From NCBI GenBank assembly GCA_958450325.1, contig OY288243.1, positions 3,324,586 through 3,388,585 of the forward strand: DNA of 64,000 bases, read 5' to 3'. Every line of letters begins with the position of its first letter. Within the stretch, counting starts at the first letter, position 1. A model generated the notes under the pieces. That model was not told where the DNA came from. It saw nothing but the letters and a program-made list of their open reading frames with translations, and made no database searches. Below, piece after piece: positions 10,619-22,305 of the stretch. A program made the translations under genes and the position numbers. The stretch is from Agrostemma githago (Eukaryota; Streptophyta; Magnoliopsida; Caryophyllales; Caryophyllaceae).

Positions 10619-11640
10619 AGGTACTTTTTTCTAATGGATTTTTCTAATGTGTATCAAAAGACAATACACAAAGAGTTTAATTAAAGAAGGACAAATCTCC
10701 TGCAAAAAAAACCTATTTTTTCCTCCTCAAAAAAACCCCTACTTTTCCTCCTCAATCTGAGGCCTCTATCGATAATTAATCGATGGTAAGCCCCCAAAAT
10801 TGTTTTAATCTCAATTATTAATTAACAAATCTTATTCAATAAAAGTCTCTCTTTTATGAGAGTTGTTTTCGTTTTTTATTTCAAGGTTTTTTCCTTTATT
10901 TCGAGGTTTCAGTCATTTACATTAATATAGGGCTTAGATTTCAAGAACTATGTGCAAGATCATGAGAGCAATGAAATCCTTACGTACGGCGATACAATTG
11001 AGGTCAGATCTCGGTCTACTATTTGTCAAAATAGAGAAAGTTCATCATCATGGAGGCTATTTCATCAGATCTATAGATTTCTTCGCGAAAGGCTGTGTCA
11101 ATAAACAGCGATACATAGAAGGTTATGCAGAAGCGCATTATTCTAATAGTGATCTTTGTCTCAATGATGTTCTTTATTTATTTTTTACAAATCTGTATTC
11201 AGTTCAATTTGACATCGTTTGTAGATGCCGGATGGCTTATTATTAATGATATTGATCTTCACTTCAAAAATTAAAGAAGTATTTGCAACATTGGAGTATC
11301 ACGGTAAATTGAAGTTTAAACTCATAATTACCTAATTTAAAGAAATTAATCTTGCAAATTCTCCTTTAGTTAGATGTACCTCTGACCACACATCCAAATA
11401 ATATGGAAAATGTTAACAACTACTCGTAGTAGTAAAAAAAGTTTACTTTCAAACAATTCAGTGAAAATGAGTGAATAGGGAATCGTGTTTCGGAAATAAC
11501 ATATTTGGGACAAAGTCGTTAAGCAGGTCAACGACTTATTGACTTGCTCACATTTTGATATTTTTCAAAATGAGAGGCAGCGGCTAGAATTTCGTTGAGT
11601 CAAAAGTCGATGTTTGTCTGAGCGGCCTAATAGAAAACAC
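10619..11640. repeat. Upstream copy of a duplicated segment (pairs with 14737-15300)
   Basis: Sequence such as 'tttttctaatgtgtat', 'gagtttaatta', 'tatttgcaaca', 'gcaaattctcc', 'gtttactttcaaac', 'gacttgctcacatttt' and 'gatatttttcaaaatgagag' occurs here and in the same order at 14737-15300 in the first intron of the ATPase gene. The copies differ by insertions: a 590-bp element here (10690-11279), and a roughly 110-bp A-tailed insertion in the other copy (about 14857-14970). Confidence 0.75.
10690..11279. mobile_element. 590-bp insertion with 11-bp target duplication
   Basis: The direct repeat AATTAAAGAAG stands at 10679-10689 and 11269-11279. The related copy near 14800-14825 runs straight through the site (gagtttaattacagaag then tatttgcaac), so it serves as an empty site. 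The insert begins gacaaatctcctgc and ends cttcacttcaaaa, with no clear terminal inverted repeat. It contains a 98-codon open frame (10950-11246) without recognised similarity. The superfamily is unknown; a 9-11 bp duplication would suit a Mutator-like element. Confidence 0.6.
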
Positions 11641-11698
11641 AAATTATAGGGTAAAACGATCTCACGTGTAAAATGTTATAATTTCATTAACAATAAAC

Positions 11699-12643
11699 GA
11701 GTGCTGTTTTTCGTCGTCGACATTTCAGCCACGTCGTCGGCGCTTTTTAAAGTAAAAGACGATCTTGCCCTTGCCTTGCCCTTGCCTTAATTAGATTAGT
11801 TAACTAATGTTATGTAATTTTAGAAGTTAGATTAATTATTGAAACTCGATAATGAAGCGGTTTTTTAATTTTTCAAACCGTTCCGTTATTATCTTGTCCT
11901 TATTATATATCCACTCAAACTCCACTCACCATATTTAATTTAATTTTCTCTCACTTAAAAAAAGCGTCTTTTCTTTAGAGAAACCCGACTTTTCTAGAAA
12001 CCCGACTTTTCTAGAAATTAGGTTGTCGGCGATTTTTAATGTGAAAAGACAACAACGTCCTTCCCTAATTACATTCACTAACTTTGTTAATGAAATTAAA
12101 AAGTTTAATCATGTTAATGAAACTCGATAATAAAACGTTTTTTTTTTGAAAACCGTCATTTTATTATGTTACGGATTATGTTATATTATATATCCTCCCC
12201 CATCCACAACAACACTAATATTATTAATAATATTAAAATTGTATTAATAGACGATTTTAGGAGGTTTTAGAATCAAATATAAATAATAGTTTAGTAAGGT
12301 TTATCAACAATGTTCCGTTGGTTTAGTGGTGAAGAGGCTCATTTGTGTTCAAGAGGTTGTGGGTTTGAGCCTTACTAATTACAATTTTTTGTAATTTTTC
12401 GGCGTCGAGGTCTGTTTCCAGACCCAGTTCGCGAAAAATTAAAAGAGTTACGTTGAGACACGTGCCTCAAAAACCGTTCAAGAGTACAAAAACCGTAATT
12501 TTAATTTACTCGGAAATATTAATTAGTTTAATTAAGAACTTAATTAATATCATTAATCATAATTATGGAAGGGTAAAAGAGTAAATTCACGTATAAAGCG
12601 TCGACGACGTGGCTGAAACGTCGACGACGAAATGTAGTAGTGA
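11699..12643. mobile_element. 945-bp non-autonomous TIR element
   Basis: Long terminal inverted repeats are visible: TTCGTCGTCGACATTTCAGC then CACGTCGTCGGCGCTTTTT on the left (from about 11709), with the inverse 'gcgtcgacgacgtgg' then 'ctgaaacgtcgacgacgaa' on the right (about 12597-12631). AATAAAC flanks both sides (11692-11698 and 12644-12650), a possible target duplication. The interior has no transposase; it carries a SINE-like unit and AT-rich filler. The TIRs suggest a Mutator-type MITE, but the outermost 10 bp match poorly. Confidence 0.6.
12310..12400 (+). repeat. tRNA-derived SINE-like unit
   Basis: A box-A-like TTGGTTTAGTGGTGAAGAGG is followed about 35 bp later by box-B-like GGGTTTGAGCC. 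This is the promoter layout of a tRNA-derived SINE. There is no cloverleaf, so it is not a functional tRNA gene. It lies within the TIR element at 11699-12643. Confidence 0.45.
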
Positions 12644-13076
12644 AATAAACCATTTTCACGTGTAAAATGTTAGAATTTCGTTGAGTCAAAAGTCGTTGTA
12701 AAGAAAGACGTTAGGAGAGAGTTGGAAAATCAGAAAATAGTTTGCATAAACATGAGACTAAGCAAATCATGCATAAAATCGCTCTGAATGGCCCGATTCA
12801 AATAATCCGATCCGAATTGGATTGGACATCAAAATAGAAGAACTGAGTTTGATCCATGTCCTAATCCGAACTCGTACATTTATTGTACAATATGAGTTGA
12901 TATACCTAAAAGAAGTTGAAAATAATACTCCATTTGATTCTTACGAATTGTTACATTTGTATTTTTTTGTATATTCAATTAATTGAATTGTTATACTCGG
13001 TATCTTTTTTTGTTATTTGTGTTCGATCTTTTAATTTAGTGCATTATTATTGAGATCCATCATCCTCACTCGCAAG

Positions 13077-13563
13077 TAGGGATGTCAATGGATCGGTTTC
13101 GGGTCGGGTGAAGCTTCATCCGCATCCATCCGTTACATCAAATACATCATCCGTCATCCATCCATCTATCATCCGCGGGTGAAACGGATGGATCGGGTGA
13201 TAAATGCATTACGACTAAATTATCTTTAAACCTCGAAAAAGTATTAAATTTTAATTAATCATCAAAAAATGATAAGGTCAACTTGTATTATATTAAGAGT
13301 TCTTAATAAATCTTGTAAGTTAATCGTTATTTTGATATTATAAAGAGAATAACAATTATTACTTCGTACTCCGTATTAGTTATCCTAGTATAAATGTTTA
13401 TATTTTTTAGCAAAATACAAATAATATCGGGTGGCGGATGGAGAACGGGTGGATTTAGCATCATCCGTCATCCATCCATTATCGATTAATTTCGGGTTTT
13501 CGTCCATCCATTTAAATCGGGTGGATGAATATAAAGCGGGTTCGGGTGAAATTGACGTCCCTA
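13077..13563. mobile_element. 487-bp hAT-type MITE (TAGGGATGTCAA family)
   Basis: The left end TAGGGATGTCAATGG and right end TTGACGTCCCTA are inverted. A perfect 8-bp target duplication CTCGCAAG lies at 13069-13076 and 13564-13571. The interior is built from 'catccgtcatccatccat' and 'gggtggatg' words. Two short open frames (13385-13570 minus and 13431-13673 plus) are by-products. It is related in layout to the MITE at 46258-46908. Confidence 0.85.
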
Positions 13564-14019
13564 CTCGCAAGTCGCAACCATGTTATTTATTTATGCAAAA
13601 TGTAAATGTTACGAATGGGAAGCAACAGCAAACACAAAAATTATCTCTAACCATACATTTACTCGAAAAATGAGGCTGCAGTTGGAAATATGATTACGTA
13701 GCTGTGAAAACTCCATATATGACGTAGACTACTAGCTGCAACACGTTAAATTTTGTTTTTTTGTCATGTTAAACCACAAACAAATGTAAATAAATAAATA
13801 AATGAAGTTGATTTGACGAGTCATTAAAGTAGCCTGAAACCATCAAATCCTAAGACTTAACTATAGTCTATAGTAGTAGACGTAATAATTAAAACCCGAT
13901 AACCCATGCATATAATGCACATACCCCTTTTAATATTCCATTTCCATAGAATAGAATAGAATTGAAGAAGCTAAGCATTAGTAATTAATTACATACTCAA
14001 AGTAAAAGTGTATTACAGG

Positions 14020-17000
14020 ATGAAGAAGAAGGTTAAATTTGTGTACCAAAAACATCCTTCAAAAAAATTCGCCATGGAAAGGGAAGCCAGATCCCACATC
14101 GAAGACGATATTAGAAAAAAGAAGTTTTCAATCGGTGCAACTTATCCAAACCCATTAACTTCAGATTTGCATCATGCTGTTACTTCTTTATCTGCGGAAC
14201 TTTACACTAAAGACGTCCATTTCCTCATGGAACTTCTTCAGGTACCGTACTTTTATTACTCCCTCATGGAATTTTACTTCTTCTTTTCCCTCTGTGTCTG
14301 CTTATTTACTCCCTATTTATTTATGTTTCCCGTAACCATGTGCTGAGTCGAGATATTGGGATCACTTTGCTTTTGATATCATGTTACGAAATCAATTCAA
14401 CTAAAACTTGAAATGATGTTTGAAACCCTTTATATTTTATTAGTGTACATAATCTGAAGGAAAAAAAAATGATGATATTAGATTTTTAGGTTAGATGATA
14501 GTATGAGTATCACTCTAGGTTCAACAAAGACCATTTTTTTTTACTAAAAAGGGGTCATTGTTTAAGTTAATGCATGCCGTCATATTTAACCTAAAATTAG
14601 AACTTTTCTCCCTAAATTATTTATTTTTAACTTGTTGTATCGTAAAACGATTGTACATTGCATCTTTTTTCTCACACAAGTATGGAGATCAGGGTAGGAG
14701 TTACGACATTGGGGCTAGGGATTTTTTTTGTACAAGGTACCTTTTTTTCCTAATAATATAATGGGTTTTTCTAATGTGTATGGTATGGATTGTCACATGA
14801 GTTTAATTACAGAAGTACAGAGTATTTGCAACAATGGAGCATCATGATAAATTGAATTTAGTGGTTAAGATTAGCTACCGTGTTAAATATATTCCGGCTT
14901 TGAATCCCTCCCCAATACACTAATGCGACTAGGTGCGCGTTTTGTTGAATTTAAAAAAAAAAAAAGAGTAACAAACTCATAATTACGTTGTTTAAAGAAC
15001 TAATCGTGCAAATTCTCCCTTAATTAGATGTATCGCTAGCCACACATCATAAAACCCTTTTCCTAATTAATGTGGAAAATGTAAACAACTAGCCAAAAGA
15101 GTTTACTTTCAAACTAGTTAGTGAAAATGCATGGGTGAACAGAGAATAATCTCGTTTCAGGTTTGGGACAAAGTCATTAAGTAGGTCAACGACTTATTAT
15201 TGACTTGCTCACACTTTGATATTTTTCAAAATGAGAGGCAACGACTAGAATTTTGTTGAGTCAACAGTCTTTTTTTGTCTGACAGACAGACGTAATAGAA
15301 AACACAAATTACTCCCTCCGTTCCAATGAATTGTTTGCCTTTGGTTTTGGCACCAAGGGAAAGAGATCCAATTAGGATGTGACATGTGGAGCCAAGGATC
15401 AAATTACATGTAAAAAACATTCCTAAAATAGAAAGGCAAACAATTCATCGAGACGTCCCAATATGGAATAGACAAACAATTCATTGGGACGGAGGGAGTA
15501 TATTGTAAGACAATCTCGATCACGTGTAAAATGTTCTAATTTTGTTGACAATAATGAACCGTTTACATTAATGTATATAACATGGAGTATTAATAACTAC
15601 GACCTAGAATTAATCACTCTAGGTCACGGTATAATTGTGGCACAAAATCTCAGAAAAGACGGTCTCTCAATAACTTATTGAGAGACCACTCTTCAATACT
15701 ACTCTATATCATATCCGCACCCTTAAATGACAACTTTGTTTTGTGCCTGTTTTTTATAACAAGCGTATTCTCTTTATATTTGTATACTCTTTTATGTTAA
15801 TCGTACCTACTTCTATACTATTACTTCCATTTGTACTTGGTCTCTCAGTAAGGTTAATGAGACAGGAGACCTACCCTAATTATGGATACTGTCACTTGAG
15901 TCAAATCAATATGGATTTCCTGTTATGTCATTTTGTGTATCGGTCACCCTTATCACCCTTATCCTGTTATGTTCCGAGGCTTGTTACATTTTTGAAGATC
16001 CACATTTTGAGTGTAGAGAATGGACGGAGTAGTAATTGTTATGCGTTGTTGTTTTCCAGAATGCAGAGGATAACACGTACGAAGAAGATGTTGAACCTAC
16101 ACTAGAATTCGTTATGACAACCCAGGATATAACAGGTTGTGGTGCTACAGAAACGCTCCTTATTTTTAATAATGAGGTTGGTTTTTCTAGGCAAAACATG
16201 GACTCCATTTGCAGCGTGGGTAGATCGACAAAGAAAGGGAAAAAAGATCAAGGCTTTATTGGTGAAAAAGGTGTTAATTCGATTCCACTATTTATTATAC
16301 TCCGTAGTTATAATCGTTATCATTTTTTCTTGTGTTGGAAGTTTTTGAGTAGAAAGGATTTAATGCTAATATGAGTGTGCATCGACTACAGGAATCGGAT
16401 TCAAGAGTGTTTTCCTAGTTAGTAAGCAACCTCACATTATTAGCAATGGCTACAAGGTCAAGTTTAATGAAGAACCCGACAAGAGTTGTGGTATTGGGTA
16501 CATAGTACCTGAGTGGATTCCTGACCTCTCTTTTGTTTCAAAGATACACGACATCTACGGGTTGGAAGATTTACCCACAACAGCAATCATCCTCCCATTA
16601 AAAGAAGACAAGGTGAAGTCGGTGAAGGAAGAATTGTCCTCACTTCATCCCGAGCTACTTCTCTTCCTCAACAAGCTGAAGCGGCTTTATGTACACGCAG
16701 ATAGTGCAATGTCAAAGAGTGCTGACAGTTTGACTGCTATATCAATCGTCAATGAAACCAATCACGTTGTTTCAAGAGATAAAGATGCTGACTCAAGGGT
16801 TGTGCATCTATCTGTGAAGGATAAGCCGGATGGACCCGAAGAGAAATGCCAGTATTATATGTGGAGACAGGCATTCCCAGTGAAGGAAGAAGCGAGAGTT
16901 GCTAGTAGAAATCAAGTTGAAAAATGGATAATATCACTTGCATTCCCATTTGGAAACAGGCTACAAAGAGGAACTTCTTCGATTGGAGTTTTTGCTTTCC

Positions 17001-20000
17001 TCCCCACCTCTATGGTCACAAACTTTCCGTTTGTGATTCAGGCCGATTTTATCCTTGCTTCTTCTCGGGAGACTATTATGTTTGACAACAAGTGGAACCG
17101 AGGGATTCTTAGTTGTGTGTTTCAGGCGTACGTCAATGCCTTCAGATCATGTGTCAAAGAAGGTTCTCCGGTGTTTACAGCTGCACAGGCCTTCGAGTTC
17201 CTACCAACGAAGACTTCACCATTCCCTGAACTCAACATGGTTAGGGAAACAATCCAAAAGAGTCTGAGTAATTACACAATCATACCCTGTGAGACTTTCA
17301 GCTATGAGATGGTTTTTAGCAAACCTTCTTCGACAGTGAGGATCCACCCATTTTTCCGACATATTCTGTCTATGCTGAAGAAGTCTGGGGTTTCTTTGTC
17401 CAACATTTCTTCCCTGAAACATTTACCAGTGCATTCTTCATTAGATGACGAGAAGTATAATCCAAGTCTGGAGTTTCTCTCTGTCAGTAGTCGAGATGAT
17501 TGGTATGAAAAATGCATCGCTGCTTGCGACCTTGTTAACCAAGCTTCTGATAAGCTGTACATAGATCTGCTACTATTTGTGATGCAATATGTGAAGTATC
17601 CTGATACTATTAGCAAATTTCCTCTTCTGAAGTTCTCAAACGAGTTGGGCGAGGTGGAATTGCGTTCTCTTGCCAAAAGCTGTGATGGTACAGAAATAAA
17701 GTATGCGGTCCAATCAGAACTACATGAATGGTTGCACAAATGCAATCGAATCTTTATATCCCCAAACAAGACATTCTTTTTACCGTATTCTGTCCAGGTT
17801 GCTCTAACAAAGCACAAGTACAGTCGCAAGGTATTCAATTGGCTTTCTTTGTACGGTGGGGTGAAGCCTTGCACTGCTTTCGAGTATAGCGTTGAGTTGG
17901 GTCAATATATGTCACGTGCAGAAGTGGATCCACATACTTCAATTAATTTTGTTCACTTTCTCTACCATTCTCACCAGAAGAACTTCCTTACCGATTCAGA
18001 GGTTTCATCTGTCATACGAAGCATGCCTATGATTGACGGCTCTGGAATTCTCAGGGTCCAAAGATATCAGACACTTGTGCCCTCGGCGGGCAGTAGGTGG
18101 GCGAAGTTACTTGGAGAAAGTAATCCATTTGTAAGAATGACGTACGTTGACATAGGGAAGGTTTATGATACAACAGGTGATTTTGCTGGTGAACATACAC
18201 CTGAGGAAGTGCTTCTCAAATTTCTGACGACTCATGCCAATGCTCGAGATCTCCCCGATTTAAGACCTCCTGACATGTCTTTGCAGGTTGCTTCCTGCCA
18301 ATTAACAAGTGAACAAGCTTTTCTACTTCTTGACTGGATCCGGTTTCATAAAACCATGGGATTTTATATACCTGAAAATTTCACTCGTAGCATTCGCATA
18401 GGCAAATGGTTGAAGACTACTTCTGGTGTCGACTGTCCACGCAATTGCACCATCCCCAACGAAACAGGAAAAGCAATTCTTCAAATAATAAGAAATGGCC
18501 TTGCTGGGTTCTCAATTTTGGATGAAAATTTCTACGGGGAAAGAATAAGCTTATACACAGGTGAGCTGCAGTTTCTTGGGGTTCGATGTGGTGTAAATGG
18601 CGTGCAGGAAATCGTCATGGACCATTTTGAGCAACTATCTTCTTCCCCGATGAACAGAGCTACTGCATTTACACTTTTTATGTTCATGGGCTTTTTGAAG
18701 GCTAGGCAGTTGCTAGAGAACGAATGGTTAGACGTCATGAGTGCGGGAAGATGGTTGAAGACTTTCAAAGGGTATGCTTCTCCAAGGGAATCGGTATTTT
18801 TACAATCAGATTCAATAGCTGAAGCAGCGGGAATAGTGACTGAGCTACATATAATTGATAGCAAGTATTATGGTGTAAAACTTTCGTCATTTGTCGACGA
18901 ACTCAAGCTACTGGGAATCAAATTTGAAGCAGATATGTTTTCGCTGACACCAAAGAATCTTTCTTTCCCCAAAACTCCTTCAACCTTGACGTCTCCTCAT
19001 TGTGGTTTCTTAATACTTGACTGCTTAAGAAACTTGGGGTCTCAGGATACTTCCTTTATCGAGAGGCTGCAGGAGTATCCATGGTTAAAAACAACAGCAG
19101 GTTTTAAATGTTGCTCCGACTCAGTCCTGTACGAACCAACGTGGGAGTGTCTCCTCAATGTTGCCAAGGTCCCGCTGATTGATTATGAATTTTATGGAAA
19201 TGAAGTCGGCTCATATAAACCTGAACTGAAAGCATTGGGAGTTGCTGTTGAGTTTACCGATGTAATGAACATAGTTGTCAGTGAATTGAAAACACGTTTG
19301 TCTTCGGCTGATCCTACACATTTGATTGCCTTGCTTCATTGTGTTTCAAACATGAAGGAAACCATGCGTTCCGAACTAAACTATCTGTGCCAGTTACTAA
19401 GATTTGAAGAAATTTTAAAGACCCGTCATGGTTTCAAGAGGCCTAATGCATCGATACTCTTCAATTCAAAATGGGCATCGATTTCACAGTTCGTGGATCT
19501 TCCATTAATCGATGATTGTCATTATGGAATATCAATATATTCTCTCAGAGACGAACTAAAGATGTTGGGAGTGGTAAGCAGCTTGAAAGATGGTGCGACT
19601 CTGGTTTCCATAGGGCTGGCCAGACCGATTGACAAAGAGCTTTTGACAGCTGACGGTACTCTTTCGCTGCTATTTTGTTTGAAAGAAATGATGGCTGCTG
19701 ATGATGGTAGCAGAAACAATATTAATCCGCATATCAAGCCTTTCATTGAAAACTTGAAGAAAAGCGAGCTCCTTAAGACCAGTCATGGACAATTCAGATT
19801 ACCAGAGGACTGCTTCTATTTCGATGGGCATTGGAGAGACATGCTCGACCCTTTAGACGCTGCATTCCTTGATGATAAATACTATGGTGAGGAGATGTCT
19901 GATTACGTCGACCAACTTAAAGAGATAGGTGTGAAGTTCGACCCCATGGAGGTTTGCACGGCGCTCTCTCAGTCTCTTCCACACCTGGATGAAACCCTTC

Positions 20001-22305
20001 CCATTAAGCGGATTTATCGCTTTCTCAAGGAGTTCCAATGGAAACCTGAATCACAGACAGATGACAGCGATAATTGGAAGATATGGATTCCTGAAAAAGA
20101 TGCATCATCAATCAAAGGGAAATGGGTCGACTCTAGCCTTTGCGTTGTTAGGGATAAAGCTCAGCATTTTTCTCCTATATTATTTTCCCTCGATAACTAC
20201 TACGAAGTTGAGTTGCTACCATTCTTCAGCTCCGCATTTGGAGTCATAGGATCGCCCTCGATGAGTCACTACTTGGAAATTTGGAAGCTGTGGGAATCAA
20301 AGGAAGACCATGCTGTTTCAGATACCGAGTGCTGCTTCTTTTGGTCTTACATTCTCAAGAATTGGAATTCAGATATTGGAGATACTCTAAAGAAGAATAT
20401 GGTTATGGTGCCTACCACTTCTTCACCGCAGGGAGGCTTCAGTCTTCTTGTTGCAAAAGAACAAGCGTTCATACCGGATGATGTTTGGTTAAAAAACATA
20501 TTTACAGTTGGTGGTGCAGATTCTCCTTCGTTTGTTTGGTTACCTAGTACCCGTATGTTCTCCGTTGTCAATCCGCAAAAGTTGTCTACCGTGTATGATG
20601 CTTTAGGGGTGAGAAAATTATCCAAGTGTGTAAAATGCAGCATCGAAATTCAGCAGCCTTTGGATCAATTCGAGGAAGTTGATCTAAAAAAGAAGCTCAT
20701 TGTCAAAGGTCTTTTCGAAATAATATTGGGATTTTTTACATGTAAGCTTCACATGCAAAAAAGGGATAGACATGATGCTGTACGCTCATTGCTGAACCTT
20801 TCGGTTTTCAAAAGTAACCAGGACATACGAGTTCTGTATCAATTGCATTTAGCTGGTAATACACGCATCCAGAGGGAAGTCGAAAAGTTGGTGCATTGGG
20901 ACAGGAAATCTCAAAGGCTGTTCATTGACGGGTCATTTTGTTGTGAAAATCACAAGGCCGGTGCAAAGTTTGTGAACTTCTTCGCTGTAGAAATTGCTGA
21001 GGGGTTGTTACCCCAAGAAAGTGTAACTACGGTCAACGAGCTTAGAGATTTGATCTACATGGGTTTCCTGCATGAATTTGAAGAGCAATCGATTCAGTTT
21101 CTTCTTACAAGAGAGAATATGGAGTTTTTGCCAGAGGATGAGGCCTTTCTTGCTTCTGCATTGTCATCAAATGATGGTCGACATCTCTCCAAGCGCTGTG
21201 TTTCCGCTGTGCAGGAATTAGCACCGTCGACTCCTAACGCTTCCCAACATGTAAAGAGAAGAAGACTGGAAGAAATGGGTACTCAATGTGCACATTATTA
21301 TCTTATGATCACTAAATTTAAAATGTTATTCGTGCTATGTATTCAGCCTTACCGCCGTTTTTGATGCAGAACACGAATGCAGATTAACCTCGAATGTCAC
21401 ACCAAATGTCAACAAGTAAGTTGATTGTCTCATACTTGAAGCTCAACTCATCTATTGATATAGATTGTCGTTTCAAAATAATTTTCATTTTTTTTACGAA
21501 ATTATAGATATTATACTTGATTGTAAGTACTACTACCCTTTGGCCTTTGAGTAGGTTGTCGAAGACAGCAGCTGCAGAAGGAGAGGCAAGTGAGGATACT
21601 AATATGAAGCCTAAGAGGCCGAAAAATTCCTTTGTAATCTTCATGTATGAGTCAACAATATACTCTGTATATGCTTTGACATTGATCTGATGATGTTTTT
21701 CTGTCTTCATAATAATATCCATGATATAATCCGTAACCTTTTCTGCATGTAGGGAGGAGTTCCGGAAGCATAATAAACTGGAGCACACTCCCAATAAGGA
21801 TATCATTGTGAGTATTATAGCTGCATTTTCCGTGTTGTAGGATGTTGTTAGCGGCCTGATGCCTAGGAATCCTGAATCGACATGCAATGTCTACTAATGG
21901 CATTTTCTTTCTTGTTTGTTTTTGGATTTGATATAGGCATCTGGTTCAGAGAAGTGGAGAGCTATGTCGTCTCTTGTGAGTGTTGTTATATTGCTTGTTG
22001 TTTTTTTAGAAGTGTGTTGTTGAATCTAAAATTTATGTGGATCGATCATTTGATCAGGAGAAGGCCCCTTTCGTTGAATTGGCCAAAACAAAACAGGCTG
22101 AATATACAAAGGAGTTAGAAACATATCAAAGTAATAAACAGGTAGCCAGCGATATCTTGCACAGACCAGAGTTACCCATCAAATTTCTATACTTTTTTCT
22201 ACTGTTGTTTTTGTTCATATGCTCAACCATCAACAGGATGCATCTGTGAAGGACAAATCGCAATCCAATGACAGCGCTGAGGATGAGGATGAGGCCATGG
22301 AATGA
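14020..22305 (+). CDS. NO VEIN/sacsin-like GHKL ATPase with a C-terminal HMG box (predicted fusion)
   Basis: Proposed exons: 14020-14241, 16060-16270, 16392-21278, 21370-21415, 21555-21644, 21753-21807, 21937-21975, 22058-22141 and 22237-22305, all with GT-AG introns. They sum to 5,703 nt, or 1,900 codons plus stop. Residues about 60-170 form the Bergerat ATPase of the plant NO VEIN-type family: LMELLQNAEDNTY (N box, across intron 1), LLIFNNEVGFS, then SICSVGRSTKKG and GEKGIGFKSVF (lid). The long third exon has repeated 'YG..(I/L)..Y...LK.LGV' units, the usual repeat region of these proteins. In Arabidopsis, NOV itself is a nuclear protein needed for leaf vein patterning. The last five exons encode an HMG box (see separate entry). 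If the G|GT site at 21279 is not used, the ATPase frame ends at 21364. The start is the first ATG of exon 1. Intron 1 (1.8 kb) holds a MITE and repeats. The ATPase assignment is firm; the fusion is inference. Confidence 0.85.
14737..15300. repeat. Downstream copy of duplicated segment, in intron 1 of the ATPase gene
   Basis: The segment pairs with 10619-11640 (shared words listed there). It carries an extra piece at about 14857-14970 with a box-B-like 'ggctttgaatccc' and a 13-A run, which looks like an A-tailed SINE. Because it includes the unoccupied site of the 590-bp insertion, it dates that insertion after the duplication. Confidence 0.7.
15312..15498. mobile_element. Stowaway-type MITE (187 bp)
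   Basis: The TIR is CTCCCTCCGTTCCAATGAATT on the left, with the inverse on the right (aattcattgggacggagggag). TA target duplications stand on each side (15310-15311 and 15499-15500). It lies in intron 1 of the ATPase gene and belongs to the common Tc1/mariner-related family of plants. Confidence 0.85.
21555..22305 (+). CDS. HMG-box exons at the 3' end of the ATPase gene
   Basis: Five short exons (21555-21644, 21753-21807, 21937-21975, 22058-22141, 22237-22305) encode an HMGB-type box: KPKRPKNSFVIFMEEFRKH, then SGSEKWRAMSSLEKAPFVEL, then AEYTKELETYQ, and an acidic tail (SNDSAEDEDEAME). The intron positions (after FM, before the G..EKW part, before EKAPF, after the last helix) are those I know from plant HMGB genes. 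Those genes also have an intron just before 'KLS', exactly where this part begins. No HMGB first exon with its own ATG is visible upstream. The preceding exon joins in frame only from the ATPase side (codon AA|G). It could alternatively be a headless HMGB pseudogene. Confidence 0.75.

Noticed and set aside
10950..11246. 98-codon open frame as a possible small gene
   Set aside because: It lies in the 590-bp insertion, lacks known similarity and its length is within chance; mentioned only with the insertion.
12310..12400. tRNA gene
   Set aside because: Boxes A and B are present but there is no acceptor stem or cloverleaf; SINE-like instead. The same holds for 4765-4855 and the box-B words near 49960 and 61258.
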